Positions 5,408 to 12,625 are shown, counted from the stretch's first letter. The stretch is 12,838 nt of DNA from JAZDLC01 sp043802345 (GCA_043802345.1 JAZDLC010000186.1:1-12838); one strand, 5' to 3'. The notes: generated by a model not told the origin, from the letters alone. Program-made: numbers and translations.

Positions 5408-7726
5408 CTACCTTCTTGGGAAGAAAATGCCGACAACCTTGCCACCGGACGCCGGGAAGAGGGCTCGCTCCCCCGTGAGCAGTCCGGGTAGCGAAATTTC
5501 GGCCTGGGCCGAAAAGTGCCCCCGCTCTTCCAGCGTGGTGCGGTCGAGCACGTGGATGATCCCATCCGGCGTTGCGGCAACGACGTACGGTCCCGGGGCC
5601 GGGGACAGCGAGAGCTTCCCCCCGAAAGCCACCGAATCGACGGTCAGCTTCTCCAGGTCGAGGCGGACCAGATTCTCCCCGTCTCCCGCAACGACGAACC
5701 GCCCATGCGGATCGATGGAGCGCAGTGATCGGCCTTGGAACAGCTTGATCGAGTCGACCTGCCCGGACTGACCCAGCCGGAAGTGATGCAGAACTCCGGA
5801 GCTGTCGCCCATCAGGACTGAATTCCCGAACGTCCGCAGCGCGGTGGCCGCGCCGCCGACTCTGGAGGGATTGAGCAAGGAGGTGACCGAGCCGTCCGGG
5901 GCGCAGATCCAGACCTTCCCATCCTCGCATCCGACCACGAACCTGCCCCCCTCCAACGCCTCGGGTCCTGTCGATATCGGAGTCGGCAGGGTCTGCGTCA
6001 GGAGTTCTGACCCGCAGACTGGGCCGGTGGCCAATACCCCGCCGGCGGTGCAGAGGGCGACCCGATCGGCCGAGACCACGGCCCTGGACACCGGTCGGCC
6101 GGGCAGGGATATCTCCGTGAGCGGTCGCCCATCGTCCGGATCGAGCATGATCAGCTTCTTCAGGGAAACCGGCACGGCCAGCATCCCGCCCACAACAGAG
6201 GGTGGTCCGGCCACATCTGCCAGCTCCGGGAGTTCCCGGATCCACTCCACTTCCAGCGTTTCCTCGGAGAGCGCCGCCACTCGCCCCGAGGCGAGCGCCG
6301 CGAAGACACGCGAACCGTCCCGCACCAGAGGCTGAACTACTTCCTGCGGCAGGATCGTCTCCTGATCCACCCTGCGGGGAAGGTACACGTGAATCGCGGG
6401 CTGGTCGGTTCCCTTGACGCTCAGCGTCCTGGACGCGTAGCCGTCGAATGTCAGGGTCACGTCCATCTCGGCGTCGTAAGGCAGGTCGAGCACGAACGGC
6501 GTTTCCGCCTCCACGTGGAAGTTCTCGGTCCCGATCCTGACCGGCTTGCCATTGAGGAGAATGCGAGCCCTGCTCGGTTCGCTGGTGACCCGAACCGGAA
6601 GGCCCACGCCACCCGCCTCGGGCGAATTCGAGTAACCGGCCATGAGCTCGATCAGCCGCGCATGCGCCTCCTCGAAGCGACCCGCGTTGCGGTAGAAGGT
6701 CGCCTCGCTTTTCAGGCGCCGCGCGGTTGCCAGGTACTGCTCCAGGTCAGCGATCGCCGTGCGCGAATCGAGCGGATCCTGACCGCCGGACAGCATCTGG
6801 ACCTTCCGCAGCAGCTCCACAGCCTCGGTGTAGTTGCCCGTATGCCGGGCGTTGAGGGCAGCCTCGAAGAAGATGCGAGCCTGGCGCATGTTCCCTTTGG
6901 ACTCGTCCTCCTGCATTCGGGACCGATATTCCTCGACCTCCGCGTAGTGCCGTTCCGCGACCTCCAGTTCCCGGAGCATCTCAAAGGAGAGCAGGAACGG
7001 GATCGTGAGCGGGTACTGCCACTGGATCGCCCGGTAGTACACACGCCCTTCATCGAACTTCCCGGTCACCAGGAAGTCCTCCAGGGAGTATTCGGCGTAC
7101 TCCTCCATGGCGGCGGTGGAGTAGTGCCCGTACCCCACGAAGAGCAGCAGGAAGCCCAGGGCCATGGCCACCGCCCGAACCACCGATCGCTTCCGGTTGC
7201 GACGCGCGCGGTCCGAGTTGCCGAGCTGATAGATGCGGTTCGCGAACTCTGCCCGGGAGGGATCGATCGCCTGAGCCTTCTTCAGGCAGACGATCGCGCC
7301 CTGGAAGTCCTTCCGATACGCCCGGATTTCGGAGGAGCGCAGCAGCGCGTCGATCGCGAACGCCGTCTGCCCCAGCTGGGCCGACAGCTCGCTCACAGCT
7401 TCCACCACCTCCGGACGGCCCCCTGCCAGATCGAGCAGGCCGCCCAGGACCAGCGCGAGTTCCTCGGACCGCCCCAACTCGAAGAGGATCCTCGCCAGCT
7501 CGAAGCCTTCCGCCTCCGCGTTGTAGCAATCCCGTTCGAAGTGGGTCGCGGCCAGCTTCCGCAGCGCAAACAACCGTTCGCGGGCTTCGACCTGAGTGGG
7601 CAGAAGGCGGCGGATCCGGATGTAGAGCTTCAGCGCCGAATCCAGATCGCCATTCTCCTCCGCCCTGCGTCCAGCGGCGAGGTACCTGCTGGCGGACTTC
7701 GTGATCCGGCCCAGTGTCTCATGCGC
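5408..7726 (-). CDS. Receptor part 2: TPR, membrane helix, PEGA and beta-propeller (downstream of in-frame TAG)
   Basis: This is the larger part of a protein whose N-terminal part is the DUF4388 gene at 7727-8569. Both are in the same frame, separated only by a TAG. Numbered through that stop (from the ATG at 8569), the segment holds cytoplasmic TPR-like helices (about 285-450), a basic stop-transfer stretch RRNRKR, one membrane helix AVAMALGFLLLFVGYG (about 463-481), extracytoplasmic TPR-like helices (about 500-650), a PEGA domain (about 658-730: VRVTSEPSRARILLNG ... DGYASRTLSV) and a PQQ/WD-like beta-propeller (about 732-1053) with repeated blades such as DPDDGRPL and CEDGKVWICAPDGSV. It ends at TAG 5410-5408. 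The first ordinary start after the stop is TTG at 7573-7571, with no Shine-Dalgarno, yet 51 codons of TPR-like protein precede it. It is probably a single-pass inner-membrane sensor or scaffold for the GTPase cluster, 63 bp ahead of the TPR-roadblock gene. Confidence 0.8.
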   Translation of the reverse strand, partial: AHETLGRITKSASRYLAAGRRAEENGDLDSALKLYIRIRRLLPTQVEARERLFALRKLAATHFERDCYNAEAEGFELARILFELGRSEELALVLGGLLDLAGGRPEVVEAVSELSAQLGQTAFAIDALLRSSEIRAYRKDFQGAIVCLKKAQAIDPSRAEFANRIYQLGNSDRARRNRKRSVVRAVAMALGFLLLFVGYGHYSTAAMEEYAEYSLEDFLVTGKFDEGRVYYRAIQWQYPLTIPFLLSFEMLRELEVAERHYAEVEEYRSRMQEDESKGNMRQARIFFEAALNARHTGNYTEAVELLRKVQMLSGGQDPLDSRTAIADLEQYLATARRLKSEATFYRNAGRFEEAHARLIELMAGYSNSPEAGGVGLPVRVTSEPSRARILLNGKPVRIGTENFHVEAETPFVLDLPYDAEMDVTLTFDGYASRTLSVKGTDQPAIHVYLPRRVDQETILPQEVVQPLVRDGSRVFAALASGRVAALSEETLEVEWIRELPELADVAGPPSVVGGMLAVPVSLKKLIMLDPDDGRPLTEISLPGRPVSRAVVSADRVALCTAGGVLATGPVCGSELLTQTLPTPISTGPEALEGGRFVVGCEDGKVWICAPDGSVTSLLNPSRVGGAATALRTFGNSVLMGDSSGVLHHFRLGQSGQVDSIKLFQGRSLRSIDPHGRFVVAGDGENLVRLDLEKLTVDSVAFGGKLSLSPAPGPYVVAATPDGIIHVLDRTTLEERGHFSAQAEISLPGLLTGERALFPASGGKVVGIFFPRR

Positions 7727-7729
7727 CTA
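7727..7729 (-). other. In-frame amber codon interrupting the receptor gene
   Basis: CTA on the plus strand reads TAG on the minus strand and falls at codon 281 of the frame that starts at 8569 and otherwise runs to 5408. The flanking residues are EVLAGAG before and AHETLGRI after, both inside TPR-like helical sequence. CAG (Gln), GAG, AAG, TGG or TTG would each be one base away. TAG also closes this same gene at 5408 and the secreted-protein gene at 1113, so TAG acts as a normal stop in this genome. Confidence 0.85.
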
Positions 7730-8569
7730 ACCCGCGCCGGCCAGGACTTCGACCTCGGAAACGCCGCATGCGATCGCTCGCTCGAACAGGTTCACCGCGG
7801 ATTCGACCCTGCCGGATCCCAGGCAAGCTCGCGCCCGCTCCACCAGATCCGCAGGCGGCACCACGCCCGCGGCCCCGGCATCGAGCATCAGGGCGATCTT
7901 GCGAAAGACGACAAACCGGGGGATCTGCGTGACTCCGATGACCTCATCCACGGTGCGGATCCCGTCGACCGCCTCGTACACCAGTCTCGCTTCGGTGTCG
8001 TCCTCCCGTTGATCGAGACGGTTCAGACCGGCCCGCCTCTCCACGATGTCGGACCCGGAAGCGACCAGTGTGCGGATGTACTCCCACTCGTCGATCCGCC
8101 TCGCGGCTTCCATGATCAGGGCGTTGGGAGAGAGCGCGAGTTCGTCATTCTCCTTGCACATGCCGTCCGGCAGGTCGCCATCCCGAAACTCGAAGCTCGC
8201 GTCCCGCAGGAAGAAGACTTCGTACACTTCCTCCTCGAGTTCCGCGCGAAGGGCGGCCAGGCGCTCGGCCTTGTCGAGCAGCTTCATCTCGACCAGGGTC
8301 CCCAGCAGATCCCGCCCCAGCACCTCCATGTTGCAGCGGGCCCTCTCCAGCTGCTCTTCATCCACCAACCCCTTGCGCACCAGGGCCCTGCCGGCCCGGG
8401 TCATCAGCAGACCATCGTCGTGCGGGACAGTGATCCCTTCCGGCGCGAAGTACAGCGGTCGCCGAACCCCCTCCGAGACGATCTCCAGCGTGCCCGCCTT
8501 CTGATTCAAGATCAGCATCTGGAAGACGTGCGCGAGGTCTACGCTGTTCAGCTCGCCGCGGAGTGGCAT
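7727..8569 (-). CDS. Receptor part 1: DUF4388 (PATAN-type) domain with start of TPR region
   Basis: A 280-residue reading frame that ends at the in-frame TAG and represents the cytoplasmic N-terminus of the receptor. I chose ATG 8569-8567 because DUF4388 domains typically begin right at the start with a pattern like MPLRGELNSVDLAHVFQ. The Shine-Dalgarno there is weak (AAAGA about 10 nt upstream), and in-frame ATG 8638 and GTG 8665 are alternatives. Residues 1-150 are the DUF4388/PATAN part (QMLILNQKAGTLEIV, YFAPEGI, ARAGRALVRKGLVDEEQL-like helix, EEEVYEVFFL, SFEFRDG). Residues about 195-240 are a winged-helix-like end (YEAVDGIRTVDEVIGVTQIPRFVVFRKIALML). Residues about 247-280 begin the first TPR (RARACLGSGRVESAVNLFERAIACG). 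DUF4388 proteins are often linked to two-component and GTPase signalling. If not read through, this would be a soluble truncated protein. Confidence 0.85.
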   Translation of the reverse strand: MPLRGELNSVDLAHVFQMLILNQKAGTLEIVSEGVRRPLYFAPEGITVPHDDGLLMTRAGRALVRKGLVDEEQLERARCNMEVLGRDLLGTLVEMKLLDKAERLAALRAELEEEVYEVFFLRDASFEFRDGDLPDGMCKENDELALSPNALIMEAARRIDEWEYIRTLVASGSDIVERRAGLNRLDQREDDTEARLVYEAVDGIRTVDEVIGVTQIPRFVVFRKIALMLDAGAAGVVPPADLVERARACLGSGRVESAVNLFERAIACGVSEVEVLAGAG

Positions 8570-8946
8570 CGTGGTGAATCTTTCATCGGTGGCCACGTCC
8601 CGAGGAGGACATGGTGGACCGTTTCTTTTCGTCTTCATGGGGGGGGCGACTTGTGGAAGATCCACTTCCTTTGCCCGCCGTTGTTGGACTGTTCAAGAAA
8701 CGGGCAGCAGGGTTCTGGGACCATCCGGGCCGGACTCGGGCAACCGCGGACGTTTCTTTCAGGCAGGACCTCCAGATCCCGCACGGCACAGAATCGCGAC
8801 AGCGAGCCGGTTCGGGGAAGAACAGTTATTCCAGGCAATCGTCCGGATGGATGGTCGAGAGTGGTCGGCCGTGATACCATGGCGGTTCGGCCAGGGCGAC
8901 CATCCACGGCTTCTGGCTGGTACGCAAGTCCCTGTGGACACCAGGA
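8570..8946. promoter_or_regulatory. Divergent intergenic region between receptor and small TPR gene
   Basis: 377 bp without a convincing gene, serving two diverging starts (ATG 8569 on minus, ATG 8947 on plus). It contains an 8-base G run at 8639-8646 (C8 just before the alternative minus-strand ATG at 8638) and a direct repeat TGGTCG at 8852-8857 and 8862-8867, spaced one helical turn apart. Just beyond the repeat is an extended -10-like TGATACCAT (8872-8880) facing right, with no good -35. No clear leftward promoter is visible by eye. Confidence 0.35.
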
Positions 8947-9435
8947 ATGCGACTGCTCTCGAGACTTGGGACTGCCTGGAGGAAGGTGCTCGCGGAATTC
9001 CGCCTGCGCCGGGGAATCTGGCATTTCCAGAAGGGCCATCTGACCCGCGCCGCCTCCTTGATCCACCTGTCGGTGATCCATGGCGGCGGCACCTTCGCCG
9101 CTCACGTCTACCTGGGCAGAATCTACCTGAGGCTGAACCGTCTGGAGCGGGCTCGCCAGGAGTTCAACCGGGCCCGCCAGCTTGATCCGGCCCGGTTTTC
9201 CACCCACGCCAGCCAGGAGAACCTCCTGGTCGAGATGGCACGCCGGATCCAGGTCTGTCAGCCGGTGCCCGGACAGACGCTCCGTCGCCGGCGGGTGGTG
9301 AGGGACGACTTTTCATCCGCGGAGGAGCGACAGCGGTTCAAGGTGCTTCCACCCATCCAGATCGAGGAACTCGACGAGGTGGACTGGGATGACACCTCCG
9401 GCCTGTTCGATGGCCAAGGATCTTCCCCGGAATGA
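8947..9435 (+). CDS. Small TPR-repeat protein
   Basis: A 162-residue soluble protein transcribed away from the GTPase cluster. ATG 8947 is the only usual start between the upstream in-frame stop (8872-8874) and the TPR region; AGGA lies immediately before it, so the ribosome site is poor. An amphipathic basic N-terminus (LLSRLGTAWRKVLAEFRLRR) leads into about two TPRs: GIWHFQKGHLTRAASLIHLSVIHG and AHVYLGRIYLRLNRLERARQEFNRARQLDP. The last 60 residues change from basic (QTLRRRRVVRDD) to acidic (IEELDEVDWDD), probably disordered and a binding tail. Its function is unknown. Being divergent from the receptor and rich in TPRs, it may belong to the same module, but it may equally just precede gcvH. 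Confidence 0.75.
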   Translation: MRLLSRLGTAWRKVLAEFRLRRGIWHFQKGHLTRAASLIHLSVIHGGGTFAAHVYLGRIYLRLNRLERARQEFNRARQLDPARFSTHASQENLLVEMARRIQVCQPVPGQTLRRRRVVRDDFSSAEERQRFKVLPPIQIEELDEVDWDDTSGLFDGQGSSPE

Positions 9436-9562
9436 CGCGGGCGACCCGCCAGGTTCCGGAGCGGACGGGAATGGCCGTGAGGGTCCGACGCGGCTCGGTG
9501 CGCTGCTCGCGCCGCTCGCCCACGCCCCCGAATTCTCTCGTGAGATGGTGCTCAGCCTGTAG
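9410..9562 (+). CDS. Possible 50-residue small ORF
   Basis: ATG at 9410 opens a 50-codon frame to TAG at 9560-9562. It overlaps the last 26 bases of the small TPR gene in another frame and ends 50 bp before gcvH. The N-terminal part is polar and Gly/Asp-rich. The end is helical and hydrophobic (LGALLAPLAHAPEFSRE). Codons are GC-rich at the third base like the neighbours, but there is no visible Shine-Dalgarno and I recognise no family. Chance is a real possibility in GC-rich DNA. Confidence 0.25.
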   Translation: MAKDLPRNDAGDPPGSGADGNGREGPTRLGALLAPLAHAPEFSREMVLSL

Positions 9563-9612
9563 GATCTCGCTGGCAACCGACCGTTCGTGACCGCCAAGGA
9601 GCATGAGATCTC

Positions 9613-9993
9613 GTGATTCCGAACGACAGACGATACCTCGAGACGCATGAGTGGGCCAAGTTGGACGGAGACGTCGTGATCGTGGGGATCACCGACTATG
9701 CCGTCAAGCACCTGACCGATCTGGTCTTCGTCGACCTGCCGGATGTGGGCGATCAACTGACTCAGGGAGAGCGATTCGGTGAGATCGAATCCGTCAAGGC
9801 GGTCTCCGATCTCAATGCGCCGGTGTCAGGAGAAGTGGTCGAGGTCAACGAGTTGCTGCAGGACCAGCTCGAGCTGATCGCCAACGCCCCCTTCGAAGAG
9901 GGGTGGATGATCAAGGTCCGCATGGAGTCGTCGGAACTTCCGCCGGAGATGTTGGACGCGAAAGCGTACGAGAGCACGATCGAGCAGGACTGA
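9613..9993 (+). CDS. gcvH: Glycine cleavage system H protein
   Basis: A 126-residue lipoyl-carrier protein that shuttles the aminomethyl group between the P, T and L proteins of the glycine cleavage complex. The lipoyl lysine is Lys62 in ESVKAVSDL (codon 9796-9798), the position expected for the family. Other H-protein blocks are YLETHEWAKL, VGITDYAVKHLTDLVFVDLP, GEIESVKAV, APVSGEVVEVNE and the glycine/Trp turn EEGWMIKV. The length is normal. It starts with GTG at 9613; AAGGAGC ends 10 nt upstream. P, T and L protein genes are not in the window. The gene converges, 19 bp apart, on a lipoyl-transferase-type gene that could modify it. Confidence 0.97.
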   Translation: MIPNDRRYLETHEWAKLDGDVVIVGITDYAVKHLTDLVFVDLPDVGDQLTQGERFGEIESVKAVSDLNAPVSGEVVEVNELLQDQLELIANAPFEEGWMIKVRMESSELPPEMLDAKAYESTIEQD

Positions 9994-10012
9994 GGCTGCC
10001 CGCCCCGGGGGG

Positions 10013-10744
10013 TCAACGCATCCGGTTCCAGGCATCCGTTCCGAAGCGGGTCGCGCGCAGCTGCGACGCCCGGACTTGCTCGCTTGCGGTCACCTTGCTC
10101 TCCTGGAAGCGCACTCCCAGCTCCCGGGTGAACCCAAGCACCAGGGCATCCGCCGCCTCTTCGAACCCGACCTCTCTCCCCACGGCACGGTCGAGTGAAG
10201 CACATTCAGGCGCCAGTCGGTTCCGCTTCAGGGGAATGGAGCCGTGGTGGAGAATCCTGTGGCGCGTCCGCCGCTGCGCCGAACCGACCAGCTTGCGTCC
10301 GTCGCTGATCAGATCGAACGGCGTGGCCTGCCGAAAGCAGATCGGGTCATCTCGTCTTCTGGAGTCCGACCGGACCTCCGCATCCAGCCGGAGGACGGCT
10401 TTGACTCCCAGGCTGGCGAGGCCGGAGGCAACGGCCTGGTGGAGCCGGTGGTACGACTCCTCGACCCGGCCCCGGAACAGTTCGTGTGACGGGCTGGCGG
10501 TCAGGGAGAACGTGAGGTCATCCAGGTGGCAGATCGCGCCGCCCCCGCTGACGCGCCGCACCAGAACCAGACCTTCCTGTTCGACCCACTCGCCGGAGAA
10601 CTCGGCGGCTCGCTGAAAGTAGCCGATGGAGAGGCCGCCGGGATCCCAGCCGTACAGGCGCAGAACCGGAGGCTCCGGCTCAAGCGCCTGATCCAGCGCC
10701 ATGTTGTCGAAAGGGTGCAGTCTCCCGTGCCGGATCAGCCGCAC
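10013..10744 (-). CDS. Lipoate ligase-family protein, probable LipM-type octanoyltransferase
   Basis: A 243-residue cytoplasmic enzyme of the biotin/lipoate protein ligase fold (LplA/LipM/LipL family), which attaches octanoyl or lipoyl groups to carrier lysines. Family marks are NMALDQAL near the N-terminus, the binding-loop motif RRVSGGGAICH (63-73, family RRxSGGGAVxH), and DGRKLVGSAQRR (148-159) with the conserved Lys. Cys136 in DPICFRQATPFDL matches the acyl-thioester cysteine of LipM (family pattern CF-x-x-P-x-x-x-[ED]-L). This favours octanoyl transfer from acyl-ACP over ATP-dependent ligation. The start is GTG 10744-10742. Its AGGTGA ribosome site overlaps the TGA of the foldase gene upstream, 10 bp away, so they form one transcription unit. 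Convergent gcvH is the likely substrate. A true lipoate ligase lacking the C-terminal domain is the alternative. Confidence 0.86.
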   Translation of the reverse strand: MRLIRHGRLHPFDNMALDQALEPEPPVLRLYGWDPGGLSIGYFQRAAEFSGEWVEQEGLVLVRRVSGGGAICHLDDLTFSLTASPSHELFRGRVEESYHRLHQAVASGLASLGVKAVLRLDAEVRSDSRRRDDPICFRQATPFDLISDGRKLVGSAQRRTRHRILHHGSIPLKRNRLAPECASLDRAVGREVGFEEAADALVLGFTRELGVRFQESKVTASEQVRASQLRATRFGTDAWNRMR

Positions 10745-10754
10745 GAACGGCCGC

Positions 10755-12581
10755 TCACCTGGCGCGCTTCGTCAGCCCGATGCTCGCGTTCTTGAGGCAT
10801 TGCTGCGCGAAGTAGAAGAACTTCAGATCAAAGTAGTCGCTGACCAACAGCGGCTTCTGAACCTCGAAAGGCTTCTTGGTCGTGGTGTAGCCAAACCGGT
10901 TGACCCGCACGAGCAGATAGCCGAACCCTTCGCGCATTCCCGGCTGCTGAGCCGTGAGCACCAGGCGAGGGCCGATGACCTCTCCCTCCTCCCGATTGTA
11001 GAAGATGTCATCCGCAACCGAGTAGCCGGTACGCAGGATGCTGTACTCGGTCTCGCCGAAGACCGTCCGGAGCTCATTCCGCATGCGTGGCTTCTTGTCG
11101 TCGATCATCTGGTTCGGTGAGCAGTACTGCTCCCGGATCTTGCCCGGATCCTCCCCGTCCACCAGCGCCTTCTGGGCGGCATCAATCCTCTCCCTGGCCT
11201 TCTCCCACGCATCCGCTCCAGTCAGGCCGAAGCGCGTCTCGGTCTCCACCAACGAGACCCAGAACGCGTCGCAGTCCACCTTGCCGCTCTCGTAGAACAG
11301 CTTTCCGGCGGAATCATGGTGCTTCCTGAGCACATCGTCCGTGACCTCGTCCTTCATCATGCGCTCGAACGCGCTGCGACGGCGGAAGAACTCCCGGTAT
11401 TCAATCATGTTGAAGAAGCCCCGCATGGCTGCGATGTTCGGGAGCGGGAACAGCGTGCCGACGAATTCCGCCTCATGCGCCTTGAAGATCGGCTCGAACT
11501 CCTCATAGGAGACTGTCGCGCCGGCATCCGCCAGGGCATCGTCGATCGCGTGATACAGGAGGCAGAGGCGCAGCGCTGCCTGCCTGACGACATCCATTTT
11601 CGAGGCGTACTTGAGCACCTCATCCACCGTGACCGGGACTCCCTCGACCGTCATGAAGACGCCGGCGGGAAGGTCGTACTGGAGCGCCAGCTTGATGTCC
11701 GCCCGCTCCACCACCTTCTGCTGCAGCATCTTCAGGAACTGGTCCCGGAACATGTCCGGAATCGGCTCTCCCTTCAGATAGGCGTCGGTCAGGTATGACA
11801 GCAGGTTCTGCTGGTCCTGCAGCAACTCCGCCGATTCGAGTGGCAGTCCCTGCTCGAGATCCTCCACCCCGTCCTTGGCCTCCACCACCTTCGGCAGGAG
11901 CAGCTTCTCCGACCTCAGGTAGTTCCGGACGAAGATCCGGTAGTGCTCCCATCCCAGGGTGTTCTCGATCCGCTCCTTGTACGATTTCAGGGCGGCTTCA
12001 CCCTGAAGCCTGGCCGCCTCGTCCTCCTCCTTGATCTTGGCGTCGACCTCCTCCTCGCCGACCTCGTACTTCGACCCATCCTCCCCGTTTTGCACGATCT
12101 TCTCCACCGCCCGATCGGTCAGGATCTTCAACTGGGTCGTGTTGATCCCGTTCTGCCCCGCAAACACCGCATGCCAGAGCCGGAACTCGTCCTGGGTGAT
12201 GACCCTTCCGTTGACCCTGGCCACCACCGGAGCGTCCAGATCGACGTTGCTCAGATCGAGATCGGCCAGGTCCTCCGGACCGTTCACATAGGCGCACCCT
12301 TCCTCACCCATGCGATACCCCTTGATCCCGGCGATCGGCTTCAAACCCCCGCCCGTGGCCGGCCACGACTCCGGGAACTTGATGTCGATCGATTGTCCTT
12401 TCCCCTCCTCGCCCTCCTTGGGCTGCCCCTGGTCGCCGGCACTGATCTTCTTGGGCTGCCCCTGCGCGGCCTCTCCCTCCTTCTTCGTCGGCCCTTGCGG
12501 ATCCTGCGGATCTTGCGGAGCCAGGAGCAGAGCAGAAAGGAGAATGGAGCCAGTCGAAATCAACGAGATCATGGAGATCAT
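10755..12581 (-). CDS. Exported SurA/PpiC-like foldase (peptidyl-prolyl isomerase family)
   Basis: A 608-residue predicted periplasmic chaperone. ATG 12581-12579 is chosen because GAGGA lies 7 nt upstream and a signal sequence follows at once (ISLISTGSILLSALLLA). A TTG at 12602 is in frame but has no ribosome site. After the signal comes a low-complexity Gln/Pro/Lys/Glu linker (DPQ and GQPK repeats, to about residue 65). A SurA_N-like domain begins near 119 with VVARVNGRVITQDEF and runs to about 235. A second, weaker copy starts near 309 (VFMTVEGVPVTVDEVLKYA) and runs to about 410. Residues about 435-565 have parvulin (PpiC) layout: AWEKARERIDAAQKAL, then REEGEVIGPRLVL and GYLLVRVNRF. Parvulin active-site residues are not clear, so it may be a chaperone without isomerase activity. 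Such proteins help fold outer-membrane or secreted proteins. It is followed 10 bp later by the LipM-type gene, with no obvious functional link. Confidence 0.75.
   Translation of the reverse strand: MISMISLISTGSILLSALLLAPQDPQDPQGPTKKEGEAAQGQPKKISAGDQGQPKEGEEGKGQSIDIKFPESWPATGGGLKPIAGIKGYRMGEEGCAYVNGPEDLADLDLSNVDLDAPVVARVNGRVITQDEFRLWHAVFAGQNGINTTQLKILTDRAVEKIVQNGEDGSKYEVGEEEVDAKIKEEDEAARLQGEAALKSYKERIENTLGWEHYRIFVRNYLRSEKLLLPKVVEAKDGVEDLEQGLPLESAELLQDQQNLLSYLTDAYLKGEPIPDMFRDQFLKMLQQKVVERADIKLALQYDLPAGVFMTVEGVPVTVDEVLKYASKMDVVRQAALRLCLLYHAIDDALADAGATVSYEEFEPIFKAHEAEFVGTLFPLPNIAAMRGFFNMIEYREFFRRRSAFERMMKDEVTDDVLRKHHDSAGKLFYESGKVDCDAFWVSLVETETRFGLTGADAWEKARERIDAAQKALVDGEDPGKIREQYCSPNQMIDDKKPRMRNELRTVFGETEYSILRTGYSVADDIFYNREEGEVIGPRLVLTAQQPGMREGFGYLLVRVNRFGYTTTKKPFEVQKPLLVSDYFDLKFFYFAQQCLKNASIGLTKRAR
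12417..12464 (-). repeat. Direct repeats in the foldase linker
   Basis: The 15-base sequence CTTGGGCTGCCCCTG occurs at 12417-12431 and again at 12450-12464, in frame, encoding QGQPK twice in the linker after the signal peptide. Close by, CGGATC-type 9-base units encode DPQ repeats. This is coding low-complexity sequence that could vary in length between strains. Confidence 0.6.
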
Positions 12582-12582
12582 G
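12565..12582 (-). repeat. 9-bp tandem repeat over the foldase start codon
   Basis: GAGATCATG is repeated in tandem at 12565-12573 and 12574-12582. On the coding strand it gives two in-frame ATGs 9 nt apart (12581 and 12572). The first has the better-spaced ribosome site. Confidence 0.55.
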
Positions 12583-12625
12583 GAAAAATCCTCATTTCCC
12601 AATCCAAGCGTTGGGCCAATCTGTG

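Noticed and set aside
7727..7729. Amber codon as evidence of genome-wide TAG recoding
   Set aside because: TAG also ends the receptor gene (5408-5410) and the secreted-protein gene (1113-1115) where homology ends, so it is used as a stop here.
6389..9043. A very long open frame (about 880 codons) on the plus strand, opposite the receptor gene
   Set aside because: It is a shadow of GC-rich coding sequence on the minus strand. Its translation has no recognisable domains and is rich in Arg, Gln and His, while the minus-strand frame has clear DUF4388, TPR, TM, PEGA and propeller segments.
9603..9650. ATG at 9603 close to AAGGAG, better placed than the gcvH GTG
   Set aside because: It is out of frame with gcvH and stops after 15 codons. 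The H-protein sequence begins properly from GTG 9613.
9994..10012. GC-rich CCCCGGGG stretch as a terminator between gcvH and the lipoyltransferase gene
   Set aside because: The self-complementary part is only 4 bp per arm with no loop and no T-run.
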